From the NCBI RefSeq assembly GCF_000463115.2, contig NZ_AWFX01000024.1, positions 186,001 through 250,000 on the forward strand: a DNA stretch of 64,000 nucleotides, read 5' to 3'. The notes beneath the pieces are model-generated. The model was given only the letters and a program-made list of their open reading frames with translations. It was not told the origin of the DNA and searched no databases. This DNA comes from Franconibacter helveticus LMG 23732 (GTDB lineage: Bacteria > Pseudomonadota > Gammaproteobacteria > Enterobacterales > Enterobacteriaceae). Both the position numbers and the translations under genes were made by a program. Each line of letters opens with the position of its first letter. Positions within the stretch are counted from its first letter, which is position 1. Positions 38,433 to 48,211 of this stretch are shown here, piece after piece.

Positions 38433-39797
38433 TCAGGTGCAAATCTCGTAACAGGGAATGTAGGCGGAGCCGGGCAGTTTCATACGGTGCTGGGCGACGA
38501 AGCCCTGTAGCAGGTCGTCCATTCGCTTCATCATGCGCGGGTCGCCGTGGATTTTGTACGGCCCGAACTGCTCAATGGCGCGGATGCCCACCTCTTTCAC
38601 GTTACCCGCCACAATACCCGAGAAAGCGCGGCGCAGGTCGGCGGCCAGCAGCTCCGTCGGTTGGTCAGGATAAAGTTTCAGGTTCGCCATGTTGGCGTGC
38701 GAAGGCTCAAAAGGCACCTGTAAATCGGGCGCAATGCGAATCGACCAGTTAAAGCTGTAGGCATCGCCCGTCTCGCGGCGGTTCTCTTTTACCATCGGCA
38801 TCGCTTTTTTCATCTGCCGCGCCACTTCGGCGGCGTCGTCAATGATAATGCGATAATGCTCGCGTGCCTGATGGCCCAGCGTATTAACGATAAATTCGTC
38901 CAGCACGCGGAAGTAATCGGCGCTCTCTTTAGGGCCGGTGAGGATAAGCGGCAGCACCTGTTCGCGGTTATGCGGGTTCATCAGGATGCCGAGCAGATAA
39001 AGCAACTCTTCCGCTGTGCCCACGCCGCCCGGGAAAATGATAATGCCGTGGGCGATACGCACAAAGGCTTCGAGACGCTTTTCGATGTCGGGCATGATGA
39101 TCAGCTCATTAACCAGCGGGTTTGGCGGCTCGGCGGCAATAATAGACGGTTCGGTCATACCGATAAAACGCCCGTCTTTGTAGCGCTGCTGGGCGTGGCC
39201 TACCGCCGCTCCCTTCATCGGGGCTTCCATCGCGCCCGGCCCGCAGCCGGTGCAGATATTCAGCTCACGCAGGCCAAGCTGGGTGCCGACGCGGCGAGCG
39301 TACAGGTATTCGGTTTCATTAATGGAGTGGCCGCCCCAGCACACCACCATGTTCGGCGCTTCGCCAACGTGCAGCGCCCGGGCGTTGCGCAGAATGGAAA
39401 AGACCAGGTTAGTAATGTGAATAGAGTCTTCCAGGTTGAGGTGCTGAAAGCGTCCGGCGTTGAAGATTTGTCCGTTAACGAAGAGGATGTCGCGCAGCAC
39501 GGCGAACAGGTTCGCCTGAATTGAACGGATGATGCGCCCGTCCACAAAGGCTTCTTCCGGCGGATTGATAAGCTCAAGCTTCACTCCGCGCTCGCGGCGC
39601 AGCACGTTGATGTCGAAACTCTCAAAGCGCGACAGCAATTCTTTGCTGTTGTCGGTCTGGCTTCCCGAATTGAGCACCGCAAGCGAACAGTTGCGGAAAA
39701 GTTGATAAAGATCGCTGCTGGCGGTGCGTTTGAGCATGTCCACTTCCAGCTGCGACAATAAATCCATTGAGCCAAGAGGGCTAATATGTGTAATCAA
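38433..39797 (-). CDS. ppnN: Nucleotide 5'-monophosphate nucleosidase PpnN
   Basis: A 454-residue protein of the LOG (lysine decarboxylase-like) family, the same length as E. coli PpnN (YgdH). The family signature PGGVGTAEE is present in the middle domain, with an extra N-terminal and C-terminal domain typical of PpnN. It splits purine and pyrimidine monophosphates into base and ribose 5-phosphate, and E. coli PpnN is stimulated by (p)ppGpp. That links it to relA in this window. It appears monocistronic, with its own terminator and a short 5' gap to queF. Confidence 0.96.
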   Translation of the reverse strand: MITHISPLGSMDLLSQLEVDMLKRTASSDLYQLFRNCSLAVLNSGSQTDNSKELLSRFESFDINVLRRERGVKLELINPPEEAFVDGRIIRSIQANLFAVLRDILFVNGQIFNAGRFQHLNLEDSIHITNLVFSILRNARALHVGEAPNMVVCWGGHSINETEYLYARRVGTQLGLRELNICTGCGPGAMEAPMKGAAVGHAQQRYKDGRFIGMTEPSIIAAEPPNPLVNELIIMPDIEKRLEAFVRIAHGIIIFPGGVGTAEELLYLLGILMNPHNREQVLPLILTGPKESADYFRVLDEFIVNTLGHQAREHYRIIIDDAAEVARQMKKAMPMVKENRRETGDAYSFNWSIRIAPDLQVPFEPSHANMANLKLYPDQPTELLAADLRRAFSGIVAGNVKEVGIRAIEQFGPYKIHGDPRMMKRMDDLLQGFVAQHRMKLPGSAYIPCYEICT

Positions 39798-39902
39798 GTG
39801 AGCTCCTTACGGGGCGAGAAACGCCGCTCCCTCTGATTACAATAGCCCCCGGCTGTTCGGTTTAACAACCCGCCGGGAGAAAATGTCCTGGCGGGCGGCG
39901 GT

Positions 39903-40745
39903 TTACTGGCGAACCAGGCGTCCCGTGGCGGGGTGGAAAACGGTGTTGGCGCGCCAGGGGTTGATATCCAGCCCGCCGCGGCGAGTGTAGCGCGCGTAAA
40001 CGCTCAGCTTTTCGGGCTGGCAAAAACGCTGAATGTCATTAAAGATGCGCTCCACGCATTGCTCGTGAAACTCATTATGGTGGCGGAAAGAAACCAGATA
40101 ACGCAGCAGCTTTTCGCGGTCTATCTGCGGTCCGCGATAGGCGATCTGCACCGAACCCCAGTCCGGCTGGTTGGTGATAAGGCAGTTTGATTTGAGCAGG
40201 TGGCTTACCAGCGTCTCTTCCACCACCTTTTCGCCCGCTGCGCCTTGCAGGTAATTTGCATCAAACTCATAGCTATCAATCACAATTTCCTGCTCGTCGA
40301 TGCATTCGCCATGAAAATGCGCCACCGGCTCGCCTTCAAGCTCGCTAAGACGGTAAAGGCGCACCTCCACATCGCCTTCGGCGCATGCGCTTAAATCGCG
40401 TTGCAGCGTTTCCCGCACCTGTTCCCATGAGGAAAAGCGCGTCTGGTTGAAACTGTTCAGATAAAGCTTAAAGCTTTTTGACTCGACAAGGTTGCGGCTG
40501 CGGGCATCCAGGGAAACTTCGCCGACGGCGACCTGCGGCAAACCGTTCTGGTTAAGCCAGGAGAGCTCGTAAAGCGTCCAGATATCCGCACCGTGGAACG
40601 GCAGGCTCTCAGCGCGCAGGCCGAGCGGGTCGCGGTTCAGGCTGCGCGGAACAGGCTGGAGCAGGGAGGCGTCATATTCGTCGCGGTAATCTGTGGTTTT
40701 ACCCAGCGTCAGGCCGCTCAGCGCCTGGTGGTTTTCATAAGACAT
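39903..40745 (-). CDS. queF: NADPH-dependent 7-cyano-7-deazaguanine reductase QueF
   Basis: A 280-residue bimodular tunnelling-fold enzyme; E. coli QueF has 282. It reduces preQ0 to preQ1, the last free-base step of queuosine synthesis. The family motif [11 protein letters not shown] (residues 88-98) is present in the N-terminal half, and the catalytic cysteine is Cys188 in [16 protein letters not shown]. QueE and QueD of the same pathway are encoded at the other end of the window. It is divergent from syd with a 70-base gap. Confidence 0.96.
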   Translation of the reverse strand: MSYENHQALSGLTLGKTTDYRDEYDASLLQPVPRSLNRDPLGLRAESLPFHGADIWTLYELSWLNQNGLPQVAVGEVSLDARSRNLVESKSFKLYLNSFNQTRFSSWEQVRETLQRDLSACAEGDVEVRLYRLSELEGEPVAHFHGECIDEQEIVIDSYEFDANYLQGAAGEKVVEETLVSHLLKSNCLITNQPDWGSVQIAYRGPQIDREKLLRYLVSFRHHNEFHEQCVERIFNDIQRFCQPEKLSVYARYTRRGGLDINPWRANTVFHPATGRLVRQ

Positions 40746-40815
40746 GCGTCACCATCAATAATACGGGTACAATATGGCGCTAAGTGTACCGTACCTGGCA
40801 AAGAGAGAGAATCTG

Positions 40816-41361
40816 GTGGATAACGAAGTACGACTGGCGCTCGCCGCTTTTACTGACCGCTACTGCGAAGCCTGGCGAAAAAAAGCGGGAACCGGCCCGC
40901 AAAGCGAGGCGCTTTACGGCGTGCCGTCGCCTTGCATTATCACTACGCGGGGCGAAACTGTCGAATGGCAGCCGCAGCCTTTTTCTTCTTTCGCCACGCT
41001 GGAGGCGGTGGAGCGGGCGCTGGATATCCGGTTGCAGCCCTCGGCGCACGCCTTTTATGCGTCGCAGCTTGCAGGCGACATGCCGGCGCGCTTCAGCGAC
41101 CTTTCTCTGACGTTGCTACAGGCCTGGAGTGAAGACGATTTTCAGCGCGTACAGGAGAATTTGATTGGGCATCTGGTGATGCAAAAGCGCCTGAAGCTTT
41201 CGCCCACGCTTTTTCTCGCCACGCTGGAAGATGAAATGGAGGTCATTTCGCTCTGTAACCTCACCGGCGAAGTGGTGCGTGAAAGGGTAGGAACAAAGCA
41301 GAAAAGCGTGCTGTCGCCAGACCTGGCCGCCTTTTTGCAAGCGCTGGAGCCGGACGTGTAA
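40816..41361 (+). CDS. syd: SecY-interacting protein Syd
   Basis: A 181-residue protein, the E. coli length, starting at the GTG at 40816 ([17 protein letters not shown]), with AGAGAG upstream. A longer frame from 40774 would run into the queF promoter. The blocks [26 protein letters not shown]-like and RLKLSPTLF are conserved. Syd is a cytoplasmic-face protein that binds SecY and interferes with abnormal SecYEG complexes. Its stop is followed by the csrB control region. Confidence 0.95.
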   Translation: MDNEVRLALAAFTDRYCEAWRKKAGTGPQSEALYGVPSPCIITTRGETVEWQPQPFSSFATLEAVERALDIRLQPSAHAFYASQLAGDMPARFSDLSLTLLQAWSEDDFQRVQENLIGHLVMQKRLKLSPTLFLATLEDEMEVISLCNLTGEVVRERVGTKQKSVLSPDLAAFLQALEPDV

Positions 41362-41381
41362 GCCGTTTTTGCTCCTCGCTT

Positions 41382-41399
41382 TGTAAGAGATCTCTCACA
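41382..41399. promoter_or_regulatory. UvrY (BarA-UvrY) binding site upstream of csrB
   Basis: TGTAAGAGATCTCTCACA is an almost perfect 18-bp inverted repeat centred about 180 bases upstream of the csrB start. It matches the UvrY/SirA recognition palindrome (TGTAAG-N6-CTTACA) reported far upstream of csrB in E. coli. Further TGTAAG half-sites occur at 41357, 41404 and 41537. Confidence 0.75.
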
Positions 41400-41570
41400 G
41401 GCGTGTAAGACATCCGTGCAACGTTTCGGGATTTCCTTATAAGGCATTTTTATTATTTCTTTATTTATTAGCCGCTTAAGCAAAAATCTACAACTTGCGA
41501 ATGAAACTTAAGTGGAATTGCGTAGTTAAGATGCCTTGTAAGACATCGGGCAATAAGCGATTCTATCTGC

Positions 41571-41940
41571 GTCGACAAGGAGTCGCGCGGTGAAGTGGCT
41601 GTCAGGATGATGGGGCTTCACAAGAGGGGACACGCTGGAGAGCGCAAAGGAAAAGCTTCAGGAACGGAGCAAGAGGAGAGCGCAGGAGCGCTAAGGGACA
41701 CCTCCAGGAAGGAGAATGAGAGCCGATCAGGATGAACGGTGGGTCAGGATGACTAAGGACGATGCGTCAGGGGGGCGCAAAGTAAACGTCAGGATGATGT
41801 GATGCAGGATGCATTAAAAAGGATGACAGGTCGCAAGGCCGCTGGAAAAGTTGTCATGGACGAGCAGGGAGCACTAAAAGTAGCCGGACTGCTGCGAAAC
41901 GAACCGGGAGCACTGTTTTTACAGTGCTCCCTTTTTTTAT
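41571..41940 (+). ncRNA. csrB: CsrA-sequestering RNA CsrB
   Basis: About 370 bases between syd and yqcC match E. coli CsrB (369 bases) in position, 5' end (GTCGAC), 3' block (AAACGAACCGGGAGCACTG) and terminator (GGGAGCACTG...CAGTGCTCCC plus T run). I count about 23 GGA triplets, many as CAGGATG or AGGA in hairpin loops, the CsrA-binding motif. CsrB soaks up the translational regulator CsrA and so relieves repression of glycogen, biofilm and virulence genes. Its synthesis depends on BarA-UvrY; barA is at 49395-52157. The promoter -10 region is weak, as expected for an activator-dependent gene. Confidence 0.96.
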
Positions 41941-42006
41941 GCTTTTTTCCTCTGCGCCACGCAATGCTATGCTTCGCCCCCGGCTAACTACCCAATCGAG
42001 GTCCTC

Positions 42007-42336
42007 ATGACACGCGAAGAACAACTTCGTCAGCAGCTTTTGCGCGTTGAAGCGACGCTCCGCCAGCATCAGCTCTGGCAAAGCTCCCCGCCGCAAGCGG
42101 AGGCATTCAACAGCACGCAGCCTTTTTGTATGGACACGCTGGAGCCTTACGAATGGTTGCAGTGGGTGTTAATCCCGCGTATGCACGCCTTGCTGGATGC
42201 TGGCGGCGAACTCCCCGGCGCTTTCGCGGTTGCGCCCTATTATGAAATTGCCCTGGAAGCGCAGCACCCGGGCCGTGAGGCGGTGTTGGCCTTACTGCTG
42301 GAGCTGGATGCGCTGTTTACAGGGGATAACGCGTGA
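42007..42336 (+). CDS. yqcC: DUF446 protein YqcC
   Basis: A 109-residue protein of the DUF446 family, identical in length to E. coli YqcC. Conserved blocks are QPFCMDTLEPYEWLQWVLIPRM and FAVAPYYEIA-type segments. No biochemical function is known. The GTG of truC overlaps its stop by 4 bases (GTGA), so the two are co-translated, suggesting a link to tRNA modification that remains unproven. It starts 66 bases after the csrB terminator. Confidence 0.92.
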   Translation: MTREEQLRQQLLRVEATLRQHQLWQSSPPQAEAFNSTQPFCMDTLEPYEWLQWVLIPRMHALLDAGGELPGAFAVAPYYEIALEAQHPGREAVLALLLELDALFTGDNA

Positions 42337-43124
42337 GCCTGGAGATTATCTATCAGGACGAATGGCTGGTGGCGGTGAATAAGCCTTCCGGCTGGCTGGT
42401 GCACCGCAGCTGGCTCGACCGTGATGAAAAAGTGGTGGTGATGCAGACGGTGCGCGACCAGATTGGTCAGCACGTTTTTACCGCCCATCGTCTCGACAGG
42501 CCCACCTCCGGCGTGTTGCTGATGGGGCTATCCAGCGAAACTGGCCGCCTGCTGTCGCAGCAGTTTGAACAGCATCAGATTCAAAAGCGTTACCACGCTG
42601 TGGTACGCGGCTGGTTGCAGGAGGAGGGCGAGCTGGATTACGCCCTCACTGAAGAGCTGGATAAAATCGGCGATAAATACGCCAGGGCCGATAAAGGCCC
42701 GCAGCCTGCCGTTACGCATTATCGCGGGCTGGCGGTAAGCGAAATGCCGGTTGCGGTGGGGCGTTATCCTACCGCGCGCTACAGCCTTGTGGAAATGCTG
42801 CCGAAAACCGGGCGCAAGCATCAGCTGCGCCGTCATATGGCGCACCTGCGCCATCCCATCATCGGCGATTCAAAACATGGCGACTTGCGCCAGAACCGCG
42901 CCGCGGCGGAACATTTCGGCTGCGACCGCCTGATGCTGCACGCGAGCGAACTATTGCTGAACCACCCGGTTACCGGCGAGCCGTTACAACTGCGGGCGCG
43001 CTTTGACGCCACCTGGATGCAGGCGCTGTCACATTTCGGCTGGCGGGGAATTGTGCCGATGAATGAGGACCTTGAGTTTACTGCGCCTGACGTTCAGGAT
43101 GAGCTAAATCAGCCTGACAAGTAA
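42333..43124 (+). CDS. truC: tRNA pseudouridine(65) synthase TruC
   Basis: A 263-residue RluA-family pseudouridine synthase; E. coli TruC has 260. The catalytic aspartate is Asp55 in the motif HRLDRPTSG. The segment [20 protein letters not shown] is typical. It isomerises uridine 65 in the T-arm of several tRNAs. The start is a GTG overlapping the yqcC stop, and yqcA follows after 11 bases, so yqcC-truC-yqcA form an operon. Confidence 0.96.
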   Translation: MSLEIIYQDEWLVAVNKPSGWLVHRSWLDRDEKVVVMQTVRDQIGQHVFTAHRLDRPTSGVLLMGLSSETGRLLSQQFEQHQIQKRYHAVVRGWLQEEGELDYALTEELDKIGDKYARADKGPQPAVTHYRGLAVSEMPVAVGRYPTARYSLVEMLPKTGRKHQLRRHMAHLRHPIIGDSKHGDLRQNRAAAEHFGCDRLMLHASELLLNHPVTGEPLQLRARFDATWMQALSHFGWRGIVPMNEDLEFTAPDVQDELNQPDK

Positions 43125-43135
43125 GAGGTATAACG

Positions 43136-43585
43136 ATGGCGAAAGTAGGGATTTTTGTAGGGACTATGTACGGAAACTCGCTGCTGGTGGCGGAAGAGGC
43201 GGAGGCTATTCTGAAAGGCCATGGCCATAACGCGACCGTTTATGAAGATCCGGAACTGGCGGACTGGGAGAGCTATCGCGAAGCTTACGTGCTTGTGGTC
43301 ACCTCCACGACCGGGCAGGGCGATCTTCCGGACAGCATTGTGCCTTTATATGAAGGCATTAAAGACAAACTGGGCTACCAGCCCGATCTCCGTTACGGCC
43401 TGATCGCGCTTGGCGACAGCACTTACGCTAATTTCTGCGGCGGCGGCAAAAAGTTTGACGCGCTGCTCCAGGAACAGCACGCGACCCGCGTGGGCGAGGT
43501 GCTGACTATCGACGCCAGCGACTATCCAGAGCCTGAAGCGCTCTCTAATCCCTGGGTAGAGCGCTGGAGCGCGCTGTTGCAGTAA
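43136..43585 (+). CDS. yqcA: Flavodoxin YqcA
   Basis: A 149-residue flavodoxin, the same length as E. coli YqcA. The FMN phosphate loop is T10-MYGNS, and aromatic FMN-stacking and ribityl contacts lie in [10 protein letters not shown] and [18 protein letters not shown]-type segments. It is a small electron carrier related to MioC; the electron donor and acceptor are not established. It ends the yqcC-truC-yqcA operon. Confidence 0.94.
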   Translation: MAKVGIFVGTMYGNSLLVAEEAEAILKGHGHNATVYEDPELADWESYREAYVLVVTSTTGQGDLPDSIVPLYEGIKDKLGYQPDLRYGLIALGDSTYANFCGGGKKFDALLQEQHATRVGEVLTIDASDYPEPEALSNPWVERWSALLQ

Positions 43586-43992
43586 CTCGCTTTATGCCCG
43601 GTTCGCCGGGCAACGTTGTCATCAATTCCATTTTATCTGCGCTTTTTCTTCTCCCGCTGCGCCGTCAAGCGACAAAGTTCACACTCCTTTAACAGAATTT
43701 GCTTCTCTCAGGGCGCAACCGCTTTTCATTTACGGTTGTGTGAAATAACTCCCATACGCCTGGGCGAATGCCAAAAATAGACAGCTGATTGCGCCGTCAA
43801 TGTTAGGGCGCTGCACGATGAGAGCCTGAAAAGGCGCCGATATACTCAATCCGTCAGATAAAAAAGCAGCAGCAAAGGGGGGATTTCCCGGCGCGAGAAC
43901 TGCGACAACCCTTACCCCGTCATTCTGATTACCCTACAGGTTGTGCTGTTCAGAATGAATGTAGCCAACCGCTATGATTCAGGAGTGCAACA
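43586..43992 (+). promoter_or_regulatory. gudP upstream region with candidate CRP site
   Basis: This 407-base gap has no supportable gene. TGTGAAATAACTCCCA at 43739-43754 matches 9 of 10 conserved positions of the CRP consensus. A -10-like TATACT is at 43841-43846 with a poor -35, which suits an activator-dependent promoter. Closer to gudP, CATTCTGA (43921-43928) and TCAGAATG (43950-43957) form an 8-bp inverted repeat with a 21-base loop, possibly an operator or leader hairpin. In E. coli the operon is induced through CdaR; I cannot assign a CdaR site by eye. Confidence 0.5.
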
Positions 43993-45348
43993 ATGAATAC
44001 ATTAAGCCAGGCGGCGAGCGTGGCGGAAAAACGCACTAACGCCCGCTATTGGATTGTGGTGATGCTGTTTATCGTCACCTCGTTTAACTACGGTGACCGC
44101 GCCACCTTATCCATTGCCGGTTCAGAAATGGCGAAGGACATCGGGCTTGATCCGGTCGGCATGGGCTACGTCTTCTCCGCCTTCTCCTGGGCGTATGTTA
44201 TCGGGCAGATCCCAGGCGGCTGGCTGCTCGACCGCTTCGGCTCCAAACGCGTTTATTTCTGGTCTATCTTCATCTGGTCCCTGTTTACGCTGTTGCAGGG
44301 CTTCGTCGATATCTTCAGCGGTTTCGGCATTATCGTGGCGCTCTTTACGCTGCGCTTCCTGGTAGGGCTTGCCGAAGCGCCATCTTTTCCTGGCAACAGC
44401 CGCATCGTCGCGGCCTGGTTCCCGGCGCAGGAGAGGGGCACGGCGGTGGCGATTTTCAACTCCGCGCAATACTTCGCCACCGTTATCTTCGCGCCCATCA
44501 TGGGCTGGCTGACGCATGAGGTAGGCTGGTCGCACGTTTTCTTCTTTATGGGCGGGCTTGGCATCGTTATCAGCTTTATCTGGCTGAAAGTTATTCACGA
44601 GCCGAACCAGCATCCGGGCGTCAATAAACGTGAGCTGGAATACATTGAGCAGGGCGGCGGCCTGATCAACATGGATCAGAAAAAAGCGCAGACGAAAGTG
44701 CCGATGCGCCAGAAGTGGGGCCAGATCAAGCAGCTGCTCGCTTCCCGTATGATGATCGGCGTTTATATCGGCCAGTACTGCATTAACGCGCTGACTTACT
44801 TCTTTATCACCTGGTTCCCGGTTTACCTGGTACAGGCGCGCGGCATGTCTATCCTGAAAGCGGGGTTTGTGGCGTCCATTCCTGCCGTCTGCGGTTTTAT
44901 CGGCGGCGTGCTGGGTGGGGTGATTTCCGACTGGCTGATGCGTCGCACCGGCTCGCTCAACATTGCCCGCAAAACGCCTATCGTGCTGGGTATGCTGCTT
45001 TCCATGACGATGGTGTTCTGCAACTACGTTGACGTTGAGTGGATGATTATCGGCTTTATGGCGATGGCGTTCTTCGGCAAGGGCATCGGCGCGCTGGGCT
45101 GGGCGGTAATGGCGGACACCGCGCCGAAAGAGATAAGCGGTCTCTCCGGCGGTCTGTTTAATATGTTCGGCAATATTTCCGGCATCGTTACGCCTATTGC
45201 TATCGGCTATATCGTCGGCGTCTCCGGCTCCTTTAACGGCGCGCTGATTTATGTAGGCGTCCATGCGCTGGTGGCCGTGCTGAGCTACCTCTTCCTGGTG
45301 GGCGATATCAAGCGAATCGAACTCAAACCGGTTGCGGAGACAAAATAA
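43993..45348 (+). CDS. gudP: D-glucarate/galactarate transporter GudP
   Basis: A 451-residue major facilitator of the anion:cation symporter family with twelve membrane segments. The loop [15 protein letters not shown] between helices 2 and 3 is the MFS signature. It takes up glucarate (and related hexarates) with protons. It begins the gudP-gudX-gudD operon: the gudX ATG starts in the last base of its stop (TAATG). The ATG follows AGGAG. Confidence 0.95.
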   Translation: MNTLSQAASVAEKRTNARYWIVVMLFIVTSFNYGDRATLSIAGSEMAKDIGLDPVGMGYVFSAFSWAYVIGQIPGGWLLDRFGSKRVYFWSIFIWSLFTLLQGFVDIFSGFGIIVALFTLRFLVGLAEAPSFPGNSRIVAAWFPAQERGTAVAIFNSAQYFATVIFAPIMGWLTHEVGWSHVFFFMGGLGIVISFIWLKVIHEPNQHPGVNKRELEYIEQGGGLINMDQKKAQTKVPMRQKWGQIKQLLASRMMIGVYIGQYCINALTYFFITWFPVYLVQARGMSILKAGFVASIPAVCGFIGGVLGGVISDWLMRRTGSLNIARKTPIVLGMLLSMTMVFCNYVDVEWMIIGFMAMAFFGKGIGALGWAVMADTAPKEISGLSGGLFNMFGNISGIVTPIAIGYIVGVSGSFNGALIYVGVHALVAVLSYLFLVGDIKRIELKPVAETK

Positions 45349-46688
45349 TGACCACGCAAGCAAGCCCGATTATTACCGATATGAAAGTCATTCCCGTGGC
45401 TGGCCGCGACAGCATGCTGCTGAACATCGGCGGCGCGCACAGCGCCTGGTTTACCCGCAATATTGTGGTGCTGACCGATGACGCCGGGCATACCGGCGTC
45501 GGCGAAGCGCCCGGCGGCGAGACTATCCTGAAAACGCTACAGGAAGCGATTCCCCAGGTGGTGGGGCAGCAAGTGGCGCGCCTGAACAAAGTGGTGCAGA
45601 ACGTGCACAAAGGCAACCAGGCGGCTGATTTCGACACTTTCGGCAAAGGCGCATGGACGTTTGAACTGCGCGTGAACGCGGTGGCGGCGCTGGAAGCGGC
45701 GCTGCTCGATCTGCTGGGCCAGGCGCTTGGCGTGCCGGTTTGCGAACTGCTTGGGCCGGGCAAACAGCGCGACGCGGTGACGGTGCTCGGTTATCTCTTC
45801 TATATTGGCGACCGTCGCAAAACCGACCTGCCGTATCTGGACGGCGCAGGCGCGTCGCATCCCTGGTATCACCTGCGCCATCAGGAAGCGCTCTCCAGCG
45901 AGGCGGTGGTCAGGCTTGCCGAAGCGGCGCAGGACAAATATGGCTTTAAAGATTTCAAACTCAAGGGCGGCGTCTTGCCGGGCGAGCAGGAGATAGAAAC
46001 GGCGCAGGCGCTGAAAAAGCGCTTCCCCGATGCGCGCATTACCGTTGACCCGAACGGCGCCTGGCTGCTGGATGAAGCCATCGCGCTTTGTAAAGGCATG
46101 CAGGATGTGCTGACTTACGCCGAGGACCCGTGCGGCGCGGAGCAGGGCTATTCAGGGCGTGAAGTAATGGCGGAATTTCGCCGCGCTACGGGCCTGCCGG
46201 TCGCCACCAACATGATCGCCACCAACTGGCGCGAAATGGGCCATGCGGTAATGCTGAACGCGGTAGATATCCCGCTGGCGGACCCGCACTTCTGGACGCT
46301 TTCCGGCGCGGTGCGCGTAGCGCAGTTGTGCGACGACTGGGGCCTGACCTGGGGCTGCCACTCCAATAACCATTTTGATATTTCGCTCGCCATGTTCACC
46401 CATGTGGGCGCGGCCGCGCCCGGCAAGCCGACCGCCATCGACACCCACTGGATTTGGCAGGAAGGCGACGCGCGGCTTACGCGAGAACCGCTGCGCATCG
46501 AGGGCGGGAAAATCGCCGTGCCGGATGCGCCAGGGCTTGGCGTGGAGCTGGACTGGGACCGGGTGCAACAGGCGCACGAGGCTTACAAATCATTGCCAGG
46601 CGGCGCGCGCAACGACGCGACCGCAATGCAGTATCTGGCGCCCGGCTGGACATTCGACCGCAAGCGACCCGCTTTTGGCCGTCATTGA
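45348..46688 (+). CDS. gudX: Glucarate dehydratase-related protein GudX
   Basis: A 446-residue enolase-superfamily protein, collinear with the neighbouring GudD without gaps across the active site. It keeps the residues used by glucarate dehydratase: Lys204 and Lys206 (KLKGG), Asp234 and Asn236 (DPNGAW), Asp260, Asp312 and His338. The residue before the catalytic histidine is Cys instead of the Ser in GudD. E. coli GudX is described as a glucarate dehydratase relative of low activity. Its exact substrate is unsettled; it may widen the hexarate range. Co-translated with gudP. Confidence 0.93.
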   Translation: MTTQASPIITDMKVIPVAGRDSMLLNIGGAHSAWFTRNIVVLTDDAGHTGVGEAPGGETILKTLQEAIPQVVGQQVARLNKVVQNVHKGNQAADFDTFGKGAWTFELRVNAVAALEAALLDLLGQALGVPVCELLGPGKQRDAVTVLGYLFYIGDRRKTDLPYLDGAGASHPWYHLRHQEALSSEAVVRLAEAAQDKYGFKDFKLKGGVLPGEQEIETAQALKKRFPDARITVDPNGAWLLDEAIALCKGMQDVLTYAEDPCGAEQGYSGREVMAEFRRATGLPVATNMIATNWREMGHAVMLNAVDIPLADPHFWTLSGAVRVAQLCDDWGLTWGCHSNNHFDISLAMFTHVGAAAPGKPTAIDTHWIWQEGDARLTREPLRIEGGKIAVPDAPGLGVELDWDRVQQAHEAYKSLPGGARNDATAMQYLAPGWTFDRKRPAFGRH

Positions 46689-46713
46689 TTGACCGAAGAA
46701 AAGGATTGAGATC

Positions 46714-48051
46714 ATGAGTACACAACAGACCCCCGTCGTGACATCCCTGCAAGTGATCCCGGTAGCCGGGCACGACAGCATGCTGATGAACCTGAGCGGC
46801 GCGCATGCGCCTTTCTTCACCCGCAATATTGTGATTATCAAGGATAACGCCGGGCAGACAGGCGTGGGCGAGATCCCGGGCGGCGAGAAGATCCGCCAGA
46901 CGCTGGAAGATGCGGCGGCGCTGGTGGTAGGCAAAACCCTGGGCGAATACAAAAACGTGCTGACCGCCGTGCGCAACCAGTTTGCCGACCGCGATGCAGG
47001 CGGGCGCGGGCTGCAAACGTTCGATCTGCGCACCACCATTCATGTAGTGACCGGCATTGAAGCGGCGCTGCTTGATTTGCTCGGCAAGCACCTTGGCGTT
47101 AACGTCGCCAGCCTGCTCGGCGACGGGCAGCAGCGCAGCGAAGTGGAAATGCTCGGTTATCTGTTCTTCGTTGGCAACCGCAACCTGACTAACCTGCCTT
47201 ACCAGAGCCAGCCCGACGAGCGCTGCGACTGGTACCGCATTCGCCATGAAGAAGCGATGACGCCAGACGCCGTGGTGCGCCTCGCCGAAGCGGCCTATGA
47301 GAAATATGGCTTTAACGATTTCAAACTCAAAGGCGGCGTGCTGGCGGGCGAGGAAGAAGCGGAAGCCGTAACGGCGCTGGCGAAGCGCTTCCCGCAGGCG
47401 CGCGTCACGCTCGACCCGAACGGCGCCTGGTCGCTGGAAGAGGCTATCCGCATCGGTAAGCAGTTGAAAGGCGTGCTGGCTTACGCGGAAGATCCCTGCG
47501 GCGCCGAGCAGGGTTACTCCGGGCGTGAAGTCATGGCGGAGTTTCGCCGCGCCACCGGCCTGCCGACCGCGACCAATATGATCGCCACCGACTGGCGGCA
47601 GATGGGGCATACCCTGTCGCTACAGTCTGTCGATATTCCGCTGGCGGACCCGCATTTCTGGACCATGCAGGGCTCTGTGCGCGTCGCGCAAATGTGCCAC
47701 GAATTCGGCCTCACCTGGGGTTCGCACTCTAATAACCACTTCGACATTTCGCTCGCCATGTTTACCCATGTGGCTGCCGCAGCGCCCGGAACCATTACCG
47801 CTATCGATACCCACTGGATCTGGCAGGAGGGGAACCAGCGTCTGACCAAAGAACCGCTGCAAATCAAAGGCGGCATGGTGCAGGTGCCGGATGCGCCGGG
47901 ACTTGGCGTGGAGCTGGATATGGAGCAGATCATGAAAGCCCATGAGCTCTATCAGCAGCACGGCCTTGGCGCGCGCGATGACGCGATGGCGATGCAGGCG
48001 CTGATCCCGGGCTGGACGTTCGACAATAAGCGCCCCTGCATGGTGCGCTAA
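46714..48051 (+). CDS. gudD: D-glucarate dehydratase GudD
   Basis: A 445-residue enolase-superfamily enzyme that dehydrates D-glucarate (and L-idarate) to 5-keto-4-deoxyglucarate. Active-site residues align with E. coli GudD: KLK (Lys204, Lys206), DPNGAW (Asp234, Asn236), AEDPCG (Asp260), ADPHFW (Asp312) and SHSNNHFD (His338). It follows gudX by 25 bases with an AAGGA ribosome site. A strong terminator follows at 48071. The next enzymes, the GarL aldolase and GarR reductase, are not in this window. Confidence 0.97.
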   Translation: MSTQQTPVVTSLQVIPVAGHDSMLMNLSGAHAPFFTRNIVIIKDNAGQTGVGEIPGGEKIRQTLEDAAALVVGKTLGEYKNVLTAVRNQFADRDAGGRGLQTFDLRTTIHVVTGIEAALLDLLGKHLGVNVASLLGDGQQRSEVEMLGYLFFVGNRNLTNLPYQSQPDERCDWYRIRHEEAMTPDAVVRLAEAAYEKYGFNDFKLKGGVLAGEEEAEAVTALAKRFPQARVTLDPNGAWSLEEAIRIGKQLKGVLAYAEDPCGAEQGYSGREVMAEFRRATGLPTATNMIATDWRQMGHTLSLQSVDIPLADPHFWTMQGSVRVAQMCHEFGLTWGSHSNNHFDISLAMFTHVAAAAPGTITAIDTHWIWQEGNQRLTKEPLQIKGGMVQVPDAPGLGVELDMEQIMKAHELYQQHGLGARDDAMAMQALIPGWTFDNKRPCMVR

Positions 48052-48070
48052 TCTATTTCCGGCAGGTTGT

Positions 48071-48100
48071 AAACGGCGTCCACAGACGCCGTTTCTTTTT
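48071..48100 (+). terminator. Terminator of gudP-gudX-gudD
   Basis: A perfect 10-bp stem (AAACGGCGTC with GACGCCGTTT) on a CACA loop is followed by CTTTTT, 19 bases after the gudD stop. It separates gudD from the glycerate kinase gene. Confidence 0.9.
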
Positions 48101-48211
48101 GGGAAATCAACCAAAGGGCTATTCTGAAAACACGCCCTTTCGCATTGCTGAGTCTGTCCGTTCGTCACGCCGCAGGCATCATGCGCTTTTTACCTGAACT
48201 AAGGAGCGTTA

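Noticed and set aside
40746-40815. preQ1 riboswitch upstream of queF
   Set aside because: The 70-base gap shows no H-type pseudoknot or preQ1-I pattern, and such riboswitches are not known for enterobacterial queF.
41799-41987. Short open frame inside csrB
   Set aside because: It lies within the CsrB RNA, whose GGA-rich hairpins and terminator explain the sequence; it has no conserved protein features.
44122-45363. Open frame of 413 codons antisense to gudP
   Set aside because: Reverse complement of a conserved transporter, with the same compositional signature and no start signals.
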